Position numbers and translations under genes: made by a program. A stretch of DNA of 42,935 bases from Akkermansia muciniphila (GTDB taxonomy: Bacteria; Verrucomicrobiota; Verrucomicrobiia; Verrucomicrobiales; Akkermansiaceae): assembly GCF_018709685.1 (NCBI RefSeq), contig NZ_JABDHQ010000020.1, positions 1 through 42,935 on the forward strand, read 5' to 3'. This document shows, one piece after another, positions 34,099-42,746 of the stretch. Every line of letters begins with the position of its first letter. Positions within the stretch are counted from its first letter, which is position 1. The notes beneath the pieces are model-generated. The model saw only the letters and a list, made by a program, of their open reading frames with translations. It did not search any database and was not told the DNA's origin.

Positions 34099-35139
34099 GT
34101 GCACAGGCTCAGAAGGCGCAAACATCTGGCAGAACCACTGCCTGCGTTATCCGGTGTCAACCACCTGGGGATAGCGCTGGGTTGCGTCTCTCTGTGCCTG
34201 TGGGTTATCGTCGTCACCATTTTCTGGACCGGATCGGACACGATGGCCTTCATGACTTCACTGCCCATCTGGGCGTGCTGTCTTATCTTCTCCTTCCCGG
34301 CGCTTCTGGCATGGCTGATTTTCGGTTCCCGGATCGGGCTGCTTGGCGTCATTGTCTGGTTTGCATACGGCATCGTCGTCACGGATTTCATCCCTCCCAT
34401 CGCCAGAACGGGAATGGAATATTACAAAATGCCCCCGGCGCCGGACTCCCGCCAAATCAGAGTCCTTACCCTGTACGGGGGCTGCGTGGAAAACCCGCCC
34501 ATTGAACAGATATCCAAACTCCGGGCGGACGTCATCTTCATCCAGGGATGCAGCAACCACAACCGAACGCTCAAATTTGCCTACAGCATCTTCGGACGCA
34601 CCTCCTACATCAAGCAAATTGGAAGCTGCGCCATCATTGTGCGCCACGGCCAGATAGGTCCGGCGCAAAGCATCACGGATACCTCAGGCCTGATCGTGGA
34701 CTGGATACCGGAAAACTCTTCTTTGGCAATACGGCTCATCAACATCAGCCTGGAGCCCTTTGAGCACCGCTTTGACCTTTATTCCCCCGCCTGCTGGAAA
34801 TACTTCCACACACTCCGGTTCATTCACCGCAAACAGCTCCAGTATCTGTTTGATACCCTGAAGGAGGTAGGAAGCCAGCACGGTGAACTGCCTATCATCC
34901 TGGCCGGGAACTTCAGCGCCGCTCCTCAATCCCCCATCTTCTCCAAACTCAGCAGCGACTTTCAGGATTGCTTCAAGCTTAAAGGCGCCGGATACGGGGC
35001 CACCTGTCCCGTCAACTTCCCGCTGCTACGCCTGGACCGGGTCTTCTGCACACCGCCGCTCAAACCTGAACGCGCCAGCACCGTGCTGGTACCGGATACC
35101 ATCCGCCGCTCCATCCTGGCGGACATTTCCATGCCCTGA
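34099..35139 (+). CDS. Membrane protein with degenerate endonuclease/exonuclease/phosphatase domain
   Basis: A 346-residue protein from GTG 34099. Three hydrophobic helices (about residues 25-43, 54-75 and 79-97) precede a domain with the strand order of EEP proteins (IRVLTLY, DVIFIQG, CAIIVRHGQ, LIVDWIPEN, LPIILAGNFSAAP, LRLDRVF). The layout matches membrane-anchored EEP proteins. The catalytic positions are mostly changed: the Glu after the second strand is Gly150 (IQG), the GDFN motif is GNFS (270-273) and the final SDH is absent (RRSIL). Only Asp313 of RLD remains. I infer a pseudoenzyme or binding protein. It lies 12 bases after ybaB. Confidence 0.75.
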   Translation: MHRLRRRKHLAEPLPALSGVNHLGIALGCVSLCLWVIVVTIFWTGSDTMAFMTSLPIWACCLIFSFPALLAWLIFGSRIGLLGVIVWFAYGIVVTDFIPPIARTGMEYYKMPPAPDSRQIRVLTLYGGCVENPPIEQISKLRADVIFIQGCSNHNRTLKFAYSIFGRTSYIKQIGSCAIIVRHGQIGPAQSITDTSGLIVDWIPENSSLAIRLINISLEPFEHRFDLYSPACWKYFHTLRFIHRKQLQYLFDTLKEVGSQHGELPIILAGNFSAAPQSPIFSKLSSDFQDCFKLKGAGYGATCPVNFPLLRLDRVFCTPPLKPERASTVLVPDTIRRSILADISMP

Positions 35140-35249
35140 TCCCCTCCTGCGCCACTGCTCCAGGCTATTTCCGTATAACAATTCCTCCGGACATCCCGGG
35201 AACGGAACAACCTTACGTAAAACGCGGAAAAGAATTTTCCCCGTCACAT

Positions 35250-36959
35250 CTACAGGGTTTTCAATGCACGGGAAATAGCCGGGAAAAGCTGCTTCTTGCG
35301 GCTGACCACATCAGCGGCGGAAAACAGATTGGGTCCCAGCCGTTCGTACTCAATGTGCTCCAGCACCTCTTCATCCCCCACGGCCAGAAGCATGGAATCA
35401 TGCGTGACAATGTCCGTAACCAGAAGGCACGCCAGTTTCAACCCTTCTTCCTCCACCAATTTCTGAAGCTCCTTCACCAGGTCGTCCTGAACTTCCTGAA
35501 GGCCGAAGATGCCGATCTCCTCAATCTGGGAGATGCTGATCTTGTGCCCGTACTCCGTAAAGGTTTTCCTGTCCGCCTGGATGATCGCGGAAGGCGCCGT
35601 TTTGGAGCGCAGCAGGGAACCGGTAGCGAAAAACTCCTCCGTAAACTTCTTGGCGTCTATCTTGGCAATGCCGGTCAGCCATTCCAGCATCTCCCTGTCC
35701 GCCCGCGCCGTGGTGGGGGACGTCAGGTTCAGCGTATCGGAAAGAATACCCGCGCACAGGCAAATCGCCACGGCCTGGGAAGGCTCCGCATCACGGTGGT
35801 AAAACCTGCGTGCCACCAGGGTGGAAGTGGAGCCCACAGGCTCATTCAAAAATCGGATCGGGTCCCGGGTGGAAATCTGGGTGCCCAGGCGGTGGTGGTC
35901 CATGACCTCCACGATCTCCGCTTCCTCCACCCCCTTGACGGCCTGTGAAAACTCATTATGGTCCACCAGGGCTACGCGCATGCGGGGCGGGTCCACCAGG
36001 TCCGTCTTGCTCAACACGCCAATCATCTTGTTGGTCCTGATGCTCATCACGGGAAACAGCGCCTGCTTGCTCTTCACAGCGGCCTGCCTCAATTCAGGCA
36101 GCGGCATATTCTCCGGAAAAACCGTATAATCCTTGTGCACCTGTTCCATCACCTTCCGGGAGCAACGGATCAACTGGCCCACACTGGCCGTATCCCACGG
36201 GGTGCTTAAAATGCATGTGCCTGTCGTCTGGGCCGTCTCAACAATATCCAGGGACGGGAACGCCCCGGAGGTGGTTACCAGGGCGCGCACTCCGTGCTCC
36301 ACGGCATAAAGCTGCACGTTCGGACGGTCCCCGCAAATAACGATCAGGTCCTGCACAATGCCCTTTCTTTTGTAATTGGCAAGCCTCGTCCGGACGCTTG
36401 GCTCGCTGGAAGCCCCCACCAGAATGATATTCTGCGTTTCTTCCTCGCTCAGGGTCTCCCCCGTCAGGCACTTGCCGTCAATGGTGGTGGCAATGTTGCT
36501 CAGGCTGGAAAAAACGGAGCGCACATTCATCTCCGTCATGTTCAGGGGCATCAGCAGGCTCAGCAAATCAAAATAACGCAGCAGCCCATGAAGATTGTGG
36601 TCCGCGTCAACCACTGGAATGGTCTGAAGGGAGTTCTCCGTCATCCTGCGGTACGCCGTCAGGAACGTATCGTCCGGACTTACGCTGATCACATCACGGC
36701 GGCAGATTGTTCCCGCAGTGGGTGTTACGTCATAAACGAGAAGCGGCTCCGGCAGTCCGGCCTTTTCCAGCACCCAGGACGTTCTCAGCGTCATCTCCCC
36801 GCATCTGGCGGCAATGGCGTCAGGTTCGCCATGGGCTCTTAAAAACTCCGCATTACCTATGGCGGAACAAATGGCATCCGTATCCGGATTCTGGTGGCCG
36901 ATCACGTATATGGGCCTTTTTTCTGTCTTCTCCGGAAGCATCTTTCTTATTTCCTGCAC
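35250..36959 (-). CDS. ppaC: Manganese-dependent inorganic pyrophosphatase with CBS domains (family II)
   Basis: A 569-residue DHH-family enzyme that hydrolyses pyrophosphate. The N-terminal DHH part has VIGHQNPDTDAICSAIG. Two CBS domains with a DRTGG-like insert between them are placed in the middle (VISVSPDDTFLTAYRRMTEN, TIPVVDADHNLHGLLRYFDL; later LFPVMSIRTNKMIGVLSKTD). Then come ALVDHNE, the VEVMDHHRLG signature and a C-terminal DHHA2 domain (GSTSTLVARRFY, ICLCAGILSDTLNLTSPTT). Family II enzymes with CBS domains are regulated by adenine nucleotides. Start may be 36959 or the ATG at 36941. It follows tonB by three bases. Confidence 0.9.
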   Translation of the reverse strand: MQEIRKMLPEKTEKRPIYVIGHQNPDTDAICSAIGNAEFLRAHGEPDAIAARCGEMTLRTSWVLEKAGLPEPLLVYDVTPTAGTICRRDVISVSPDDTFLTAYRRMTENSLQTIPVVDADHNLHGLLRYFDLLSLLMPLNMTEMNVRSVFSSLSNIATTIDGKCLTGETLSEEETQNIILVGASSEPSVRTRLANYKRKGIVQDLIVICGDRPNVQLYAVEHGVRALVTTSGAFPSLDIVETAQTTGTCILSTPWDTASVGQLIRCSRKVMEQVHKDYTVFPENMPLPELRQAAVKSKQALFPVMSIRTNKMIGVLSKTDLVDPPRMRVALVDHNEFSQAVKGVEEAEIVEVMDHHRLGTQISTRDPIRFLNEPVGSTSTLVARRFYHRDAEPSQAVAICLCAGILSDTLNLTSPTTARADREMLEWLTGIAKIDAKKFTEEFFATGSLLRSKTAPSAIIQADRKTFTEYGHKISISQIEEIGIFGLQEVQDDLVKELQKLVEEEGLKLACLLVTDIVTHDSMLLAVGDEEVLEHIEYERLGPNLFSAADVVSRKKQLFPAISRALKTL

Positions 36960-36962
36960 AGG

Positions 36963-37736
36963 TTAATCTATATTCAACCTGACGGGCACCACTACCTTGG
37001 AAGCAATGGGCACGCCGTCCTTTTCTGCCGGGTAGAAAGTCCAATTCTCTTTCACCCAGCGCATGAAAAGACGGTCCAGTTCCGCATTCCCCGTTGACTG
37101 AATAAGATTGACGGATGAAGGTTCGCCACGGGGATTTACCCCCACCGCAACTTTCACCACGGCATTCACCTTCCCGACTTTAGAAGAATTGACGGAATTG
37201 GGCAAGGATGGAGCATGTTTATAACGCACCTTTTTATCCGGAGTCACATTTTCATCCGGCGCCGGAGGTCCCGGCCGAGATACCGCAGGAGTTTTTGCGG
37301 GGCGCCTGGGTTTCACCTCTTTCATGGAAATCCGCATGCTGGCAAGCTCTTCCGGCAAAAACTCCGTCTGAGGCTCCTCCTGAAGAAAATCCTTCATCTC
37401 GGAACAATCCTCGTTTTCCGGCAGCTTCATCGCAAGCAGGTCCTCATCCGCGGTAATTTCCGGAATGGAGCTGACCGTAGGAGGAGCCGCCGCGGGGTCC
37501 GCCGGCACGGGCCGAACCTCCTCCAGCTCCTGGAGAATCTCCTCGGAAGGGGCCACAAACTCCATTTCTACCTCCCCGCTCTGGACGGAAGGGAGCCACA
37601 ACTCCTGAAAATGGATGGCTACGAGCACGGCGCATAAAGCCACCTGGACGCACAAAGCCACCCCCACCGCAATAAACATGGCGGACTTGGAGGTTGAACG
37701 GGGCGTGAATCTTACAATTCCGGGCTTTTCATCCAT
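36963..37736 (-). CDS. tonB: TonB-type energy transducer
   Basis: A 257-residue periplasm-spanning protein: a cytoplasmic N terminus, one transmembrane helix (AMFIAVGVALCVQVALCAVL, about 19-41), an acidic then Pro/Lys-rich spacer (VRPVPADPAAAPPTV; KEVKPRRPAKTPAVS) and a C-terminal TonB domain with VKVAVGVNPRGEPSSVNLIQ, TGNAELDRLFMRWVKENWTF and ASKVVVPVRLNI. The ATG at 37736 agrees with a promoter just upstream. It couples ExbB/ExbD to outer-membrane receptors. exbB and exbD are about 15 kb away on the same strand. Confidence 0.9.
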   Translation of the reverse strand: MDEKPGIVRFTPRSTSKSAMFIAVGVALCVQVALCAVLVAIHFQELWLPSVQSGEVEMEFVAPSEEILQELEEVRPVPADPAAAPPTVSSIPEITADEDLLAMKLPENEDCSEMKDFLQEEPQTEFLPEELASMRISMKEVKPRRPAKTPAVSRPGPPAPDENVTPDKKVRYKHAPSLPNSVNSSKVGKVNAVVKVAVGVNPRGEPSSVNLIQSTGNAELDRLFMRWVKENWTFYPAEKDGVPIASKVVVPVRLNID

Positions 37737-37771
37737 AAAAACGGGCGGGAAGAGGGGAGAAGTGCCCGTTC

Positions 37772-37799
37772 ACTATATCAGCGCCCTTCCCCTTGACAA
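37772..37799 (-). promoter_or_regulatory. Promoter for tonB-ppaC
   Basis: On the minus strand, TTGTCA (37799-37794), a 16-base spacer and TATAGT (37777-37772), about 35 bases before the tonB start. It lies in the 126-base gap after pyrF, whose 3' side holds a hairpin CCGCAC/GTGCGG that may end the pyrF transcript. Confidence 0.7.
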
Positions 37800-37862
37800 G
37801 CGCCCGCACTGCCATGTGCGGCCCGTTACCGTTTTGTTATCCTGCCGGAAACCGTATGAGGA

Positions 37863-38657
37863 TCAATAACCCAGCGCCTCCCGTATCCGCAGGGAAAACC
37901 TCTCCGCCTTCTCCGCAAAGCTTAATTCCGGATTCTGGTACATGATGCCGCGGGAAACGTTGATCAACGGGGGAGCCACGTGGCCGGACCCGCTCAGGCT
38001 GGAAAGGTCGCCTCCCTGGGCTCCCAAGCCGGGAACCAGCAGGGGAGCGTCCGGAATACGCGCCAGAATGCTGGAATCCGCATTGGTCAGCCCCACCACC
38101 ATGCCCACGGACGTCTTGCGCCCTTCCTGCACGGAGCGGCGCACCATATCCCCCACCAGTTCATACACCTTGCGGCCGTCGGCCAGCTCCTGGCGCTCCA
38201 CATCCGCGGAACCCGGATTGGAAGTGACCGCCAGCAGATAGATGCCCTTGCCTTCATAATCCAAAAAAGGTTCCAGCGTATCATAACCCATGAAAGGGCT
38301 TAATGTGACGGCATCCACTCCCAGACGTTCAAAATACGCCTGGGCATAATACTTCTGGGTTTCTCCGATGTCCCCGCGCTTGGCGTCCAGCACCACGGGC
38401 ACATCCCCCGGCATATCCGGAAGCAATTCTTCAAGCATCTCCAGGCCGCGCAGGCCCATGGCCTCAAAATACGCGATATTCGGCTTGAACGCCGCCGCAT
38501 ACGGAGCGGTTTCTTCCACGACCTTCCGCAACAGGGCGGGAACCGACTGCAAATCATCCATGACGGGGCGCGGGTCCAGCCCCACGCACAGGGCGGAACC
38601 GGTCTTTCTGATGCGGGCGGCAAGTTTATCCGTAAAAGATGGGCTCATGCCGTTCAT
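37863..38657 (-). CDS. pyrF: Orotidine 5'-phosphate decarboxylase (type 2)
   Basis: A 264-residue TIM-barrel enzyme that decarboxylates OMP to UMP in pyrimidine synthesis. The N-terminal CVGLDPRP, the catalytic VVLDAKRGDIGETQKYYAQA (Asp and Lys pairs), TLSPFMGYDTLEPFLDY and the C-terminal LLVPGLGAQGGDLS are those of the longer type 2 enzymes. The ATG at 38657 is used; 38648 is an equal alternative. The frame is open upstream to 39062, but this overlaps the divergent transporter and has no family match. Confidence 0.94.
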   Translation of the reverse strand: MNGMSPSFTDKLAARIRKTGSALCVGLDPRPVMDDLQSVPALLRKVVEETAPYAAAFKPNIAYFEAMGLRGLEMLEELLPDMPGDVPVVLDAKRGDIGETQKYYAQAYFERLGVDAVTLSPFMGYDTLEPFLDYEGKGIYLLAVTSNPGSADVERQELADGRKVYELVGDMVRRSVQEGRKTSVGMVVGLTNADSSILARIPDAPLLVPGLGAQGGDLSSLSGSGHVAPPLINVSRGIMYQNPELSFAEKAERFSLRIREALGY

Positions 38658-38768
38658 TAAACCACGGCCGCCACGGGCAGGCAAGCCCCAAGCAGGAGGC
38701 GTTCCGGAGGAAAGGAAAGACAGATACGGCTTTTCCACCGCTCCCGCACATGCTATGTTCCGGCCCGT

Positions 38769-40119
38769 ATGGCACCTACGGAATCCCAGTCCTCCCCCGC
38801 TCCTCTCTCCTGCCTGGAAAAGCCGCTTCCCCTGGACGGCTTCCAGGGGACGCCGGATGAAATCGAACAACAATGGTATGACCGGGTCTACCTGGGCTCC
38901 GGCGACAGAATGAAGCAGCTCACCTGGAGAGCCGTCATCGTAGGCATGCTCCTGGGCTCCATCCTCTCCCTCACCAACCTTTATGCCAACCTTAAAATGG
39001 GACCTCATGTTTGTGGGCGCAGGCGCGCTGGTGGGCATGAAAACCTCCCTCAGCCTCTTCATCGGGGGAACGGTCTGCTGGGCTCTCTACGTACCGTGGC
39101 TGGAAAACCAGGGGCTGCTTCCCGCGGGCGCCGGCTACCGGGATGCCGTGGGCTGGACCCTGTGGGGGGGAACCGCCTGCATGGTTGTCGCCAGCATTGT
39201 GGCCTTCCTGTTCCAGTGGAAAAGTATCGTCCGCTCCTTCTCCTCCCTGGGCGCCATGTTCTCCCTGACTAAAAGGCGGGAGCTGACGGATGTGGAAAAA
39301 ATAGAAACGCCCATGAGCTGGTTCCTGGCCGGGCAGCTCGTCTCCCTGGCAGCCCTCGGCTATCTGGCGCATGCCACCTTTGACGTTCCGTACTGGATGA
39401 GCTGCATTGCAGTAATCATCTCCTTCTTCCTGGCGCTGGTCGTCTGCCGGATCACCGGGGAGGCCAACATCACGCCCACCGGAGCCATGGGGAAAGTCAC
39501 GCAGCTCATCTTCGGCGGGATTGCGCCGGGACACGTGACGGCCAACCTGATGGCGGCCAACATCACCTCCGGAGCGTCCAGTTCCTCGGCAGACCTGCTC
39601 GTGGACCTCAAGGTGGGCTACCTGCTGGGAGCCAATCCCCGCAAGCAATTCATCGCCCAGTTCTCCGGAATCTTCCTGGGAACCCTCGTCTCCGTGCTCG
39701 CCTTCCGCTCCATGGTCCCGGACGTGGACTCCCTCCAGGCCTTCAACGCGCCGGGGGCCAGAACATGGGCGGCCACGGCGGAAGCGCTGGGCATGGGCTT
39801 CAGCCACCTGCACAGCATCAAGGTTCTCTCCATCATCGCGGGCGGCATCCTCGGCCTCATTCTAGTGCTTGTCCCCCGCTACCTTCCCGCCGCAGGAAAA
39901 TGGCTCCCCACTCCCATCGGCTTCGGGCTGGCGTGGGCCATCCAGTGGAATGACTCCTTCCTCTTCTTTGCCGGGGCCGTGCTCGGCTGGGCTGCGGACC
40001 GCTTCTTCCGCGCCAAATCCAGGGAATACAAAATCCCCACCGCTTCCGGCATCATTGCCGGCGCGGCCCTGACGGGCATGGCCATCCTGATGTTCAGCAT
40101 TTACCAGGCGGCACGCTAA
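38769..40119 (+). pseudogene. OPT family oligopeptide transporter, frameshifted by internal deletion
   Basis: The 5' part (from ATG 38769) reads MKQLTWRAVIVGMLLGSILS and LTNLYANLKMG, the typical first helix of OPT transporters. At 38998-39001 (TGGG) the coding frame switches, and from 39002 the sequence continues in another frame with WDLMFVGAGALVGMKTSLSL, IETPMSWFLAGQLVSLAALG, ANITPTGAMGKVTQLIFGGI and a hydrophobic C terminus. The segment that normally joins the first helix to the middle of the protein is missing: only about 450 codons remain against the 550-680 I would expect. This is an internal deletion whose size is not a multiple of three. The gene is probably inactive; an assembly error is the main alternative. 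Confidence 0.82.
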
Positions 40120-40133
40120 ATCCGTGACCGGGC

Positions 40134-40181
40134 GCCGGGCCTGCGGAAAAGGATATTCCGAAGGTCCGGACCTGGCCCGGC
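40134..40181. terminator. GC-rich inverted repeat between convergent genes
   Basis: GCCGGGCC (40134-40141) and GGCCCGGC (40174-40181) form an eight-base stem enclosing two smaller palindromes (CGGAA/TTCCG and GGTCCGGACC). It lies between the OPT pseudogene and the convergent GH89 gene. There is no T run, so termination is only possible. Confidence 0.35.
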
Positions 40182-40187
40182 GGCATG

Positions 40188-42746
40188 TCAACGGGCTTCC
40201 TTCTTCAACGTCATTTCCCCTTTGGAAGCTCCTTCGGAAACGCCGCTTACCTCCGCCTTCAAGGTATAGGAGTCAAGGTTGGTGCGGTACTTCTTTAAAT
40301 CGAGCCTGTAGGCATTATCCTTATTCTCCACGCCGGTCCAGCCTTCATGGGTATCCGCGGCCACCTCCCTGTTCCCCTCATACAACTTGACGGAATGAAT
40401 TTTCAGGGCGCTGGGGCCGTTCTTCCACTGGAAGGTGGCGGTATACGTGCCCGGCCCGGTCACCTGGTCCGTCACGTTAAATTGCAGCGGAGACCCCTGC
40501 TGGAGATCCCACGGCGTTCCCGCGGAATACCTTTCTTCCGCGCTCAGGGCATCCAGCATTTCCCGGTGGGCGCCCATCACGCGATTGGCGACGGTCAACG
40601 TATCCCCGGCCGGCCTGGTAGGATACACCTTTCCATTTCCCGCAAAAGCCAGCTCCTCACGAACCGTTTTATCCATGAAAGCGGCATGGGCGGCGGCACG
40701 GTCCTTCTTTCCGGTCAGCACATCCAGCTGGGATTCAAAAAAATTCTTCCAGCGGGGCAGATAAAAATCGGAAACAAGCCCGGCCCATTGGCGGTTGGAA
40801 TAATCATTCAGCGCCCGGGGAGCCTGGTCAATCCATGTGGTAATAAGCATTTTGGCGGACTTGTCCATCAAGGCCTTCTCCTGCCGGGTGCCTCCCCAAT
40901 CCAGCGCCTTCTTCTGCCAGGTACCCAGCAGGAACTGCCTGTCCGTCGCCAGAAGGGCGTCCATATCCGAAACCAGGGACAGGAACAATTTCACCTGCTT
41001 CCTGTATGCCGCGGCATCCCTGGAATCAAAAGCGCTCCTGACCCGCTGAAGCTGGTAAAAAGCGGCGTCTGCAAGCGCTTGGCGGACGACATCCACCAAA
41101 TCATAGCGGAAGGTCTCCTCCTTTACCAGGGACGGCTGGGCATTGGCCGCCTTCAAATAGCCGCGAGCCGCTTTAACGATGTCGCCCAGATGATAGTACC
41201 TTTCCCCGCTGGACCACGTGGAGGCCTTGCGGACATCCCAGGACGGGCGGGCGCAGATAATGGACTCCGTACACCCCTCCTGGGACCGGGCGGGATTGTA
41301 AATGGAGGAAGACAGGACTTCCAAAGCCTGCACAACCGCTTCCGGAGCAGCGCCGTAACGCTGGCGGGCATACTTCCTGAGCCAATCCCGGACAGGAATA
41401 TCCTCTTGCGTCCATAAACGGTCACAGAACAGGGCGTAATGAAGGGGATTCGTTTCCAGCCCTTCGGACAAGGTGCCCATTCCCGTCAGCCCTTTGTCCC
41501 TGTATCCGGCCAAATCACTCCCAAGCCGGGACAGAAGGGGAACTCCACCGTACAGCCCCGTATTGCCGCCGAAGTTGGCCAGCTCACACCAGACCCAGGG
41601 AATGCCGTCAAAGGTTCTTAAATTCTTTCCGCCGTCAGCCATATCCTTGGTAAGCTGCAATACGAGGGCATGCTTTGGGTCCGTTCCGGCCAGCAGCTCG
41701 CGGGAAGGATTGCCTCCCCACGCCTGAATCACCCAGGAAGAACCCGGAGAAGCCTTTTGCATGGCGCCCTGCACCGCCTGCGCCGCGCACGTTACATCAA
41801 TGTCTCCCTTGCTGCCGCCCTCATGGAACAAATCCCCCCCGAACATCTTTCCGGAAATACCGTATACCTTGCGGAGAGCCTTGTACCAGTCTGCTGCCAG
41901 CTTTGGAAAAGCCTCGCAAGTGGGGTCCACCACCCATGGCCTCTTGAAATTGACCCATTCCCCCTGCGGAATAAGTTTCAGGCCTTTCATGTACACGTTC
42001 TCCGCAAAATCCGCAGGAACAAACCCCACATACCCCTGAAGCACGGGCGTCATACCCAGCTGCTCCATGCGGGATACGATGCGCCGCCCCAACTGCGCCA
42101 TCCTGTCAATCTGCTGCTGGGTCAACGGTCCTCCGTGCCCTTCCAGGTTGCCCATGTTCCACCAGGCGGCAAAGGCTGGATTGGGGATGAAGCGGAGAGC
42201 CCTTTCCCGGGGATACCCCAGGCCGATGAGAAAATCCTCCCAGGTTTTCTCCAGGCCTGCCGTTACCAGCGCGTGCGTAAACCCGCTCAGGGCCAGGAAA
42301 TCAATCTCGCGCTGCCAGCGGTTCCAGTCCCAAAAAGCCGCCGTATAAGACAGGGTACAGTAGTTATACGCAAAAACGGTATTCCACGGAGATTCAATCG
42401 TGACGGGACTGGAAGGAGCGGGCAGCGGAGAGGGAAGAGTCAGACGGTCTCCGTTCCAGGAAAAATGCACCTTGGCGATATTCTTCAAATACCATCCATA
42501 CCCCGCTACGAGGCGGCGGACGTCAGATGCCTCCACGCGGATGCCTCCGGGAGCGCCCGAAATCGTAATCTTGTTGCCCAGAGCCGGATTCAAGCTGAAT
42601 GACACGGCGCCCTTCGCTGATGGGGTCACGCGCGCCACCACGCTTTCAGCGGCCGCTACGGGAGATACTTCCGCCGCAGAGACGCAAACAAGCGGGGACA
42701 TGACCGTTCCCAGAACCGAACCGACAGCAAAAGCATGTGAAAGCAT
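40188..42746 (-). CDS. Secreted alpha-N-acetylglucosaminidase (GH89)
   Basis: A protein of about 852 residues that releases terminal alpha-linked N-acetylglucosamine, for example from gastric-type mucin glycans. A signal peptide (hydrophobic to SPLVCVSA) is followed by a NAGLU N domain, then the catalytic barrel with FAYNYCTLSYTAAFWDWNRW, KMFGGDLFHEGG (acid/base Glu, about residue 309) and GMGTLSEGLETNP (nucleophile Glu, about 428), then the helical C domain. The last 120 or so residues (SPLQFNVTDQVTGPGTYTAT onward) form an extra beta-rich domain. ATG 42746 was preferred over the TTG at 42785 as a better secretion-signal start, although the charged N region is weak. Confidence 0.92.
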   Translation of the reverse strand: MLSHAFAVGSVLGTVMSPLVCVSAAEVSPVAAAESVVARVTPSAKGAVSFSLNPALGNKITISGAPGGIRVEASDVRRLVAGYGWYLKNIAKVHFSWNGDRLTLPSPLPAPSSPVTIESPWNTVFAYNYCTLSYTAAFWDWNRWQREIDFLALSGFTHALVTAGLEKTWEDFLIGLGYPRERALRFIPNPAFAAWWNMGNLEGHGGPLTQQQIDRMAQLGRRIVSRMEQLGMTPVLQGYVGFVPADFAENVYMKGLKLIPQGEWVNFKRPWVVDPTCEAFPKLAADWYKALRKVYGISGKMFGGDLFHEGGSKGDIDVTCAAQAVQGAMQKASPGSSWVIQAWGGNPSRELLAGTDPKHALVLQLTKDMADGGKNLRTFDGIPWVWCELANFGGNTGLYGGVPLLSRLGSDLAGYRDKGLTGMGTLSEGLETNPLHYALFCDRLWTQEDIPVRDWLRKYARQRYGAAPEAVVQALEVLSSSIYNPARSQEGCTESIICARPSWDVRKASTWSSGERYYHLGDIVKAARGYLKAANAQPSLVKEETFRYDLVDVVRQALADAAFYQLQRVRSAFDSRDAAAYRKQVKLFLSLVSDMDALLATDRQFLLGTWQKKALDWGGTRQEKALMDKSAKMLITTWIDQAPRALNDYSNRQWAGLVSDFYLPRWKNFFESQLDVLTGKKDRAAAHAAFMDKTVREELAFAGNGKVYPTRPAGDTLTVANRVMGAHREMLDALSAEERYSAGTPWDLQQGSPLQFNVTDQVTGPGTYTATFQWKNGPSALKIHSVKLYEGNREVAADTHEGWTGVENKDNAYRLDLKKYRTNLDSYTLKAEVSGVSEGASKGEMTLKKEAR

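Noticed and set aside
38769-40119. Programmed ribosomal frameshift in the OPT gene
   Set aside because: The two frames do not just switch; a large internal part of the transporter is missing, and the junction TGGG is not a slippery sequence. A deletion is more likely.
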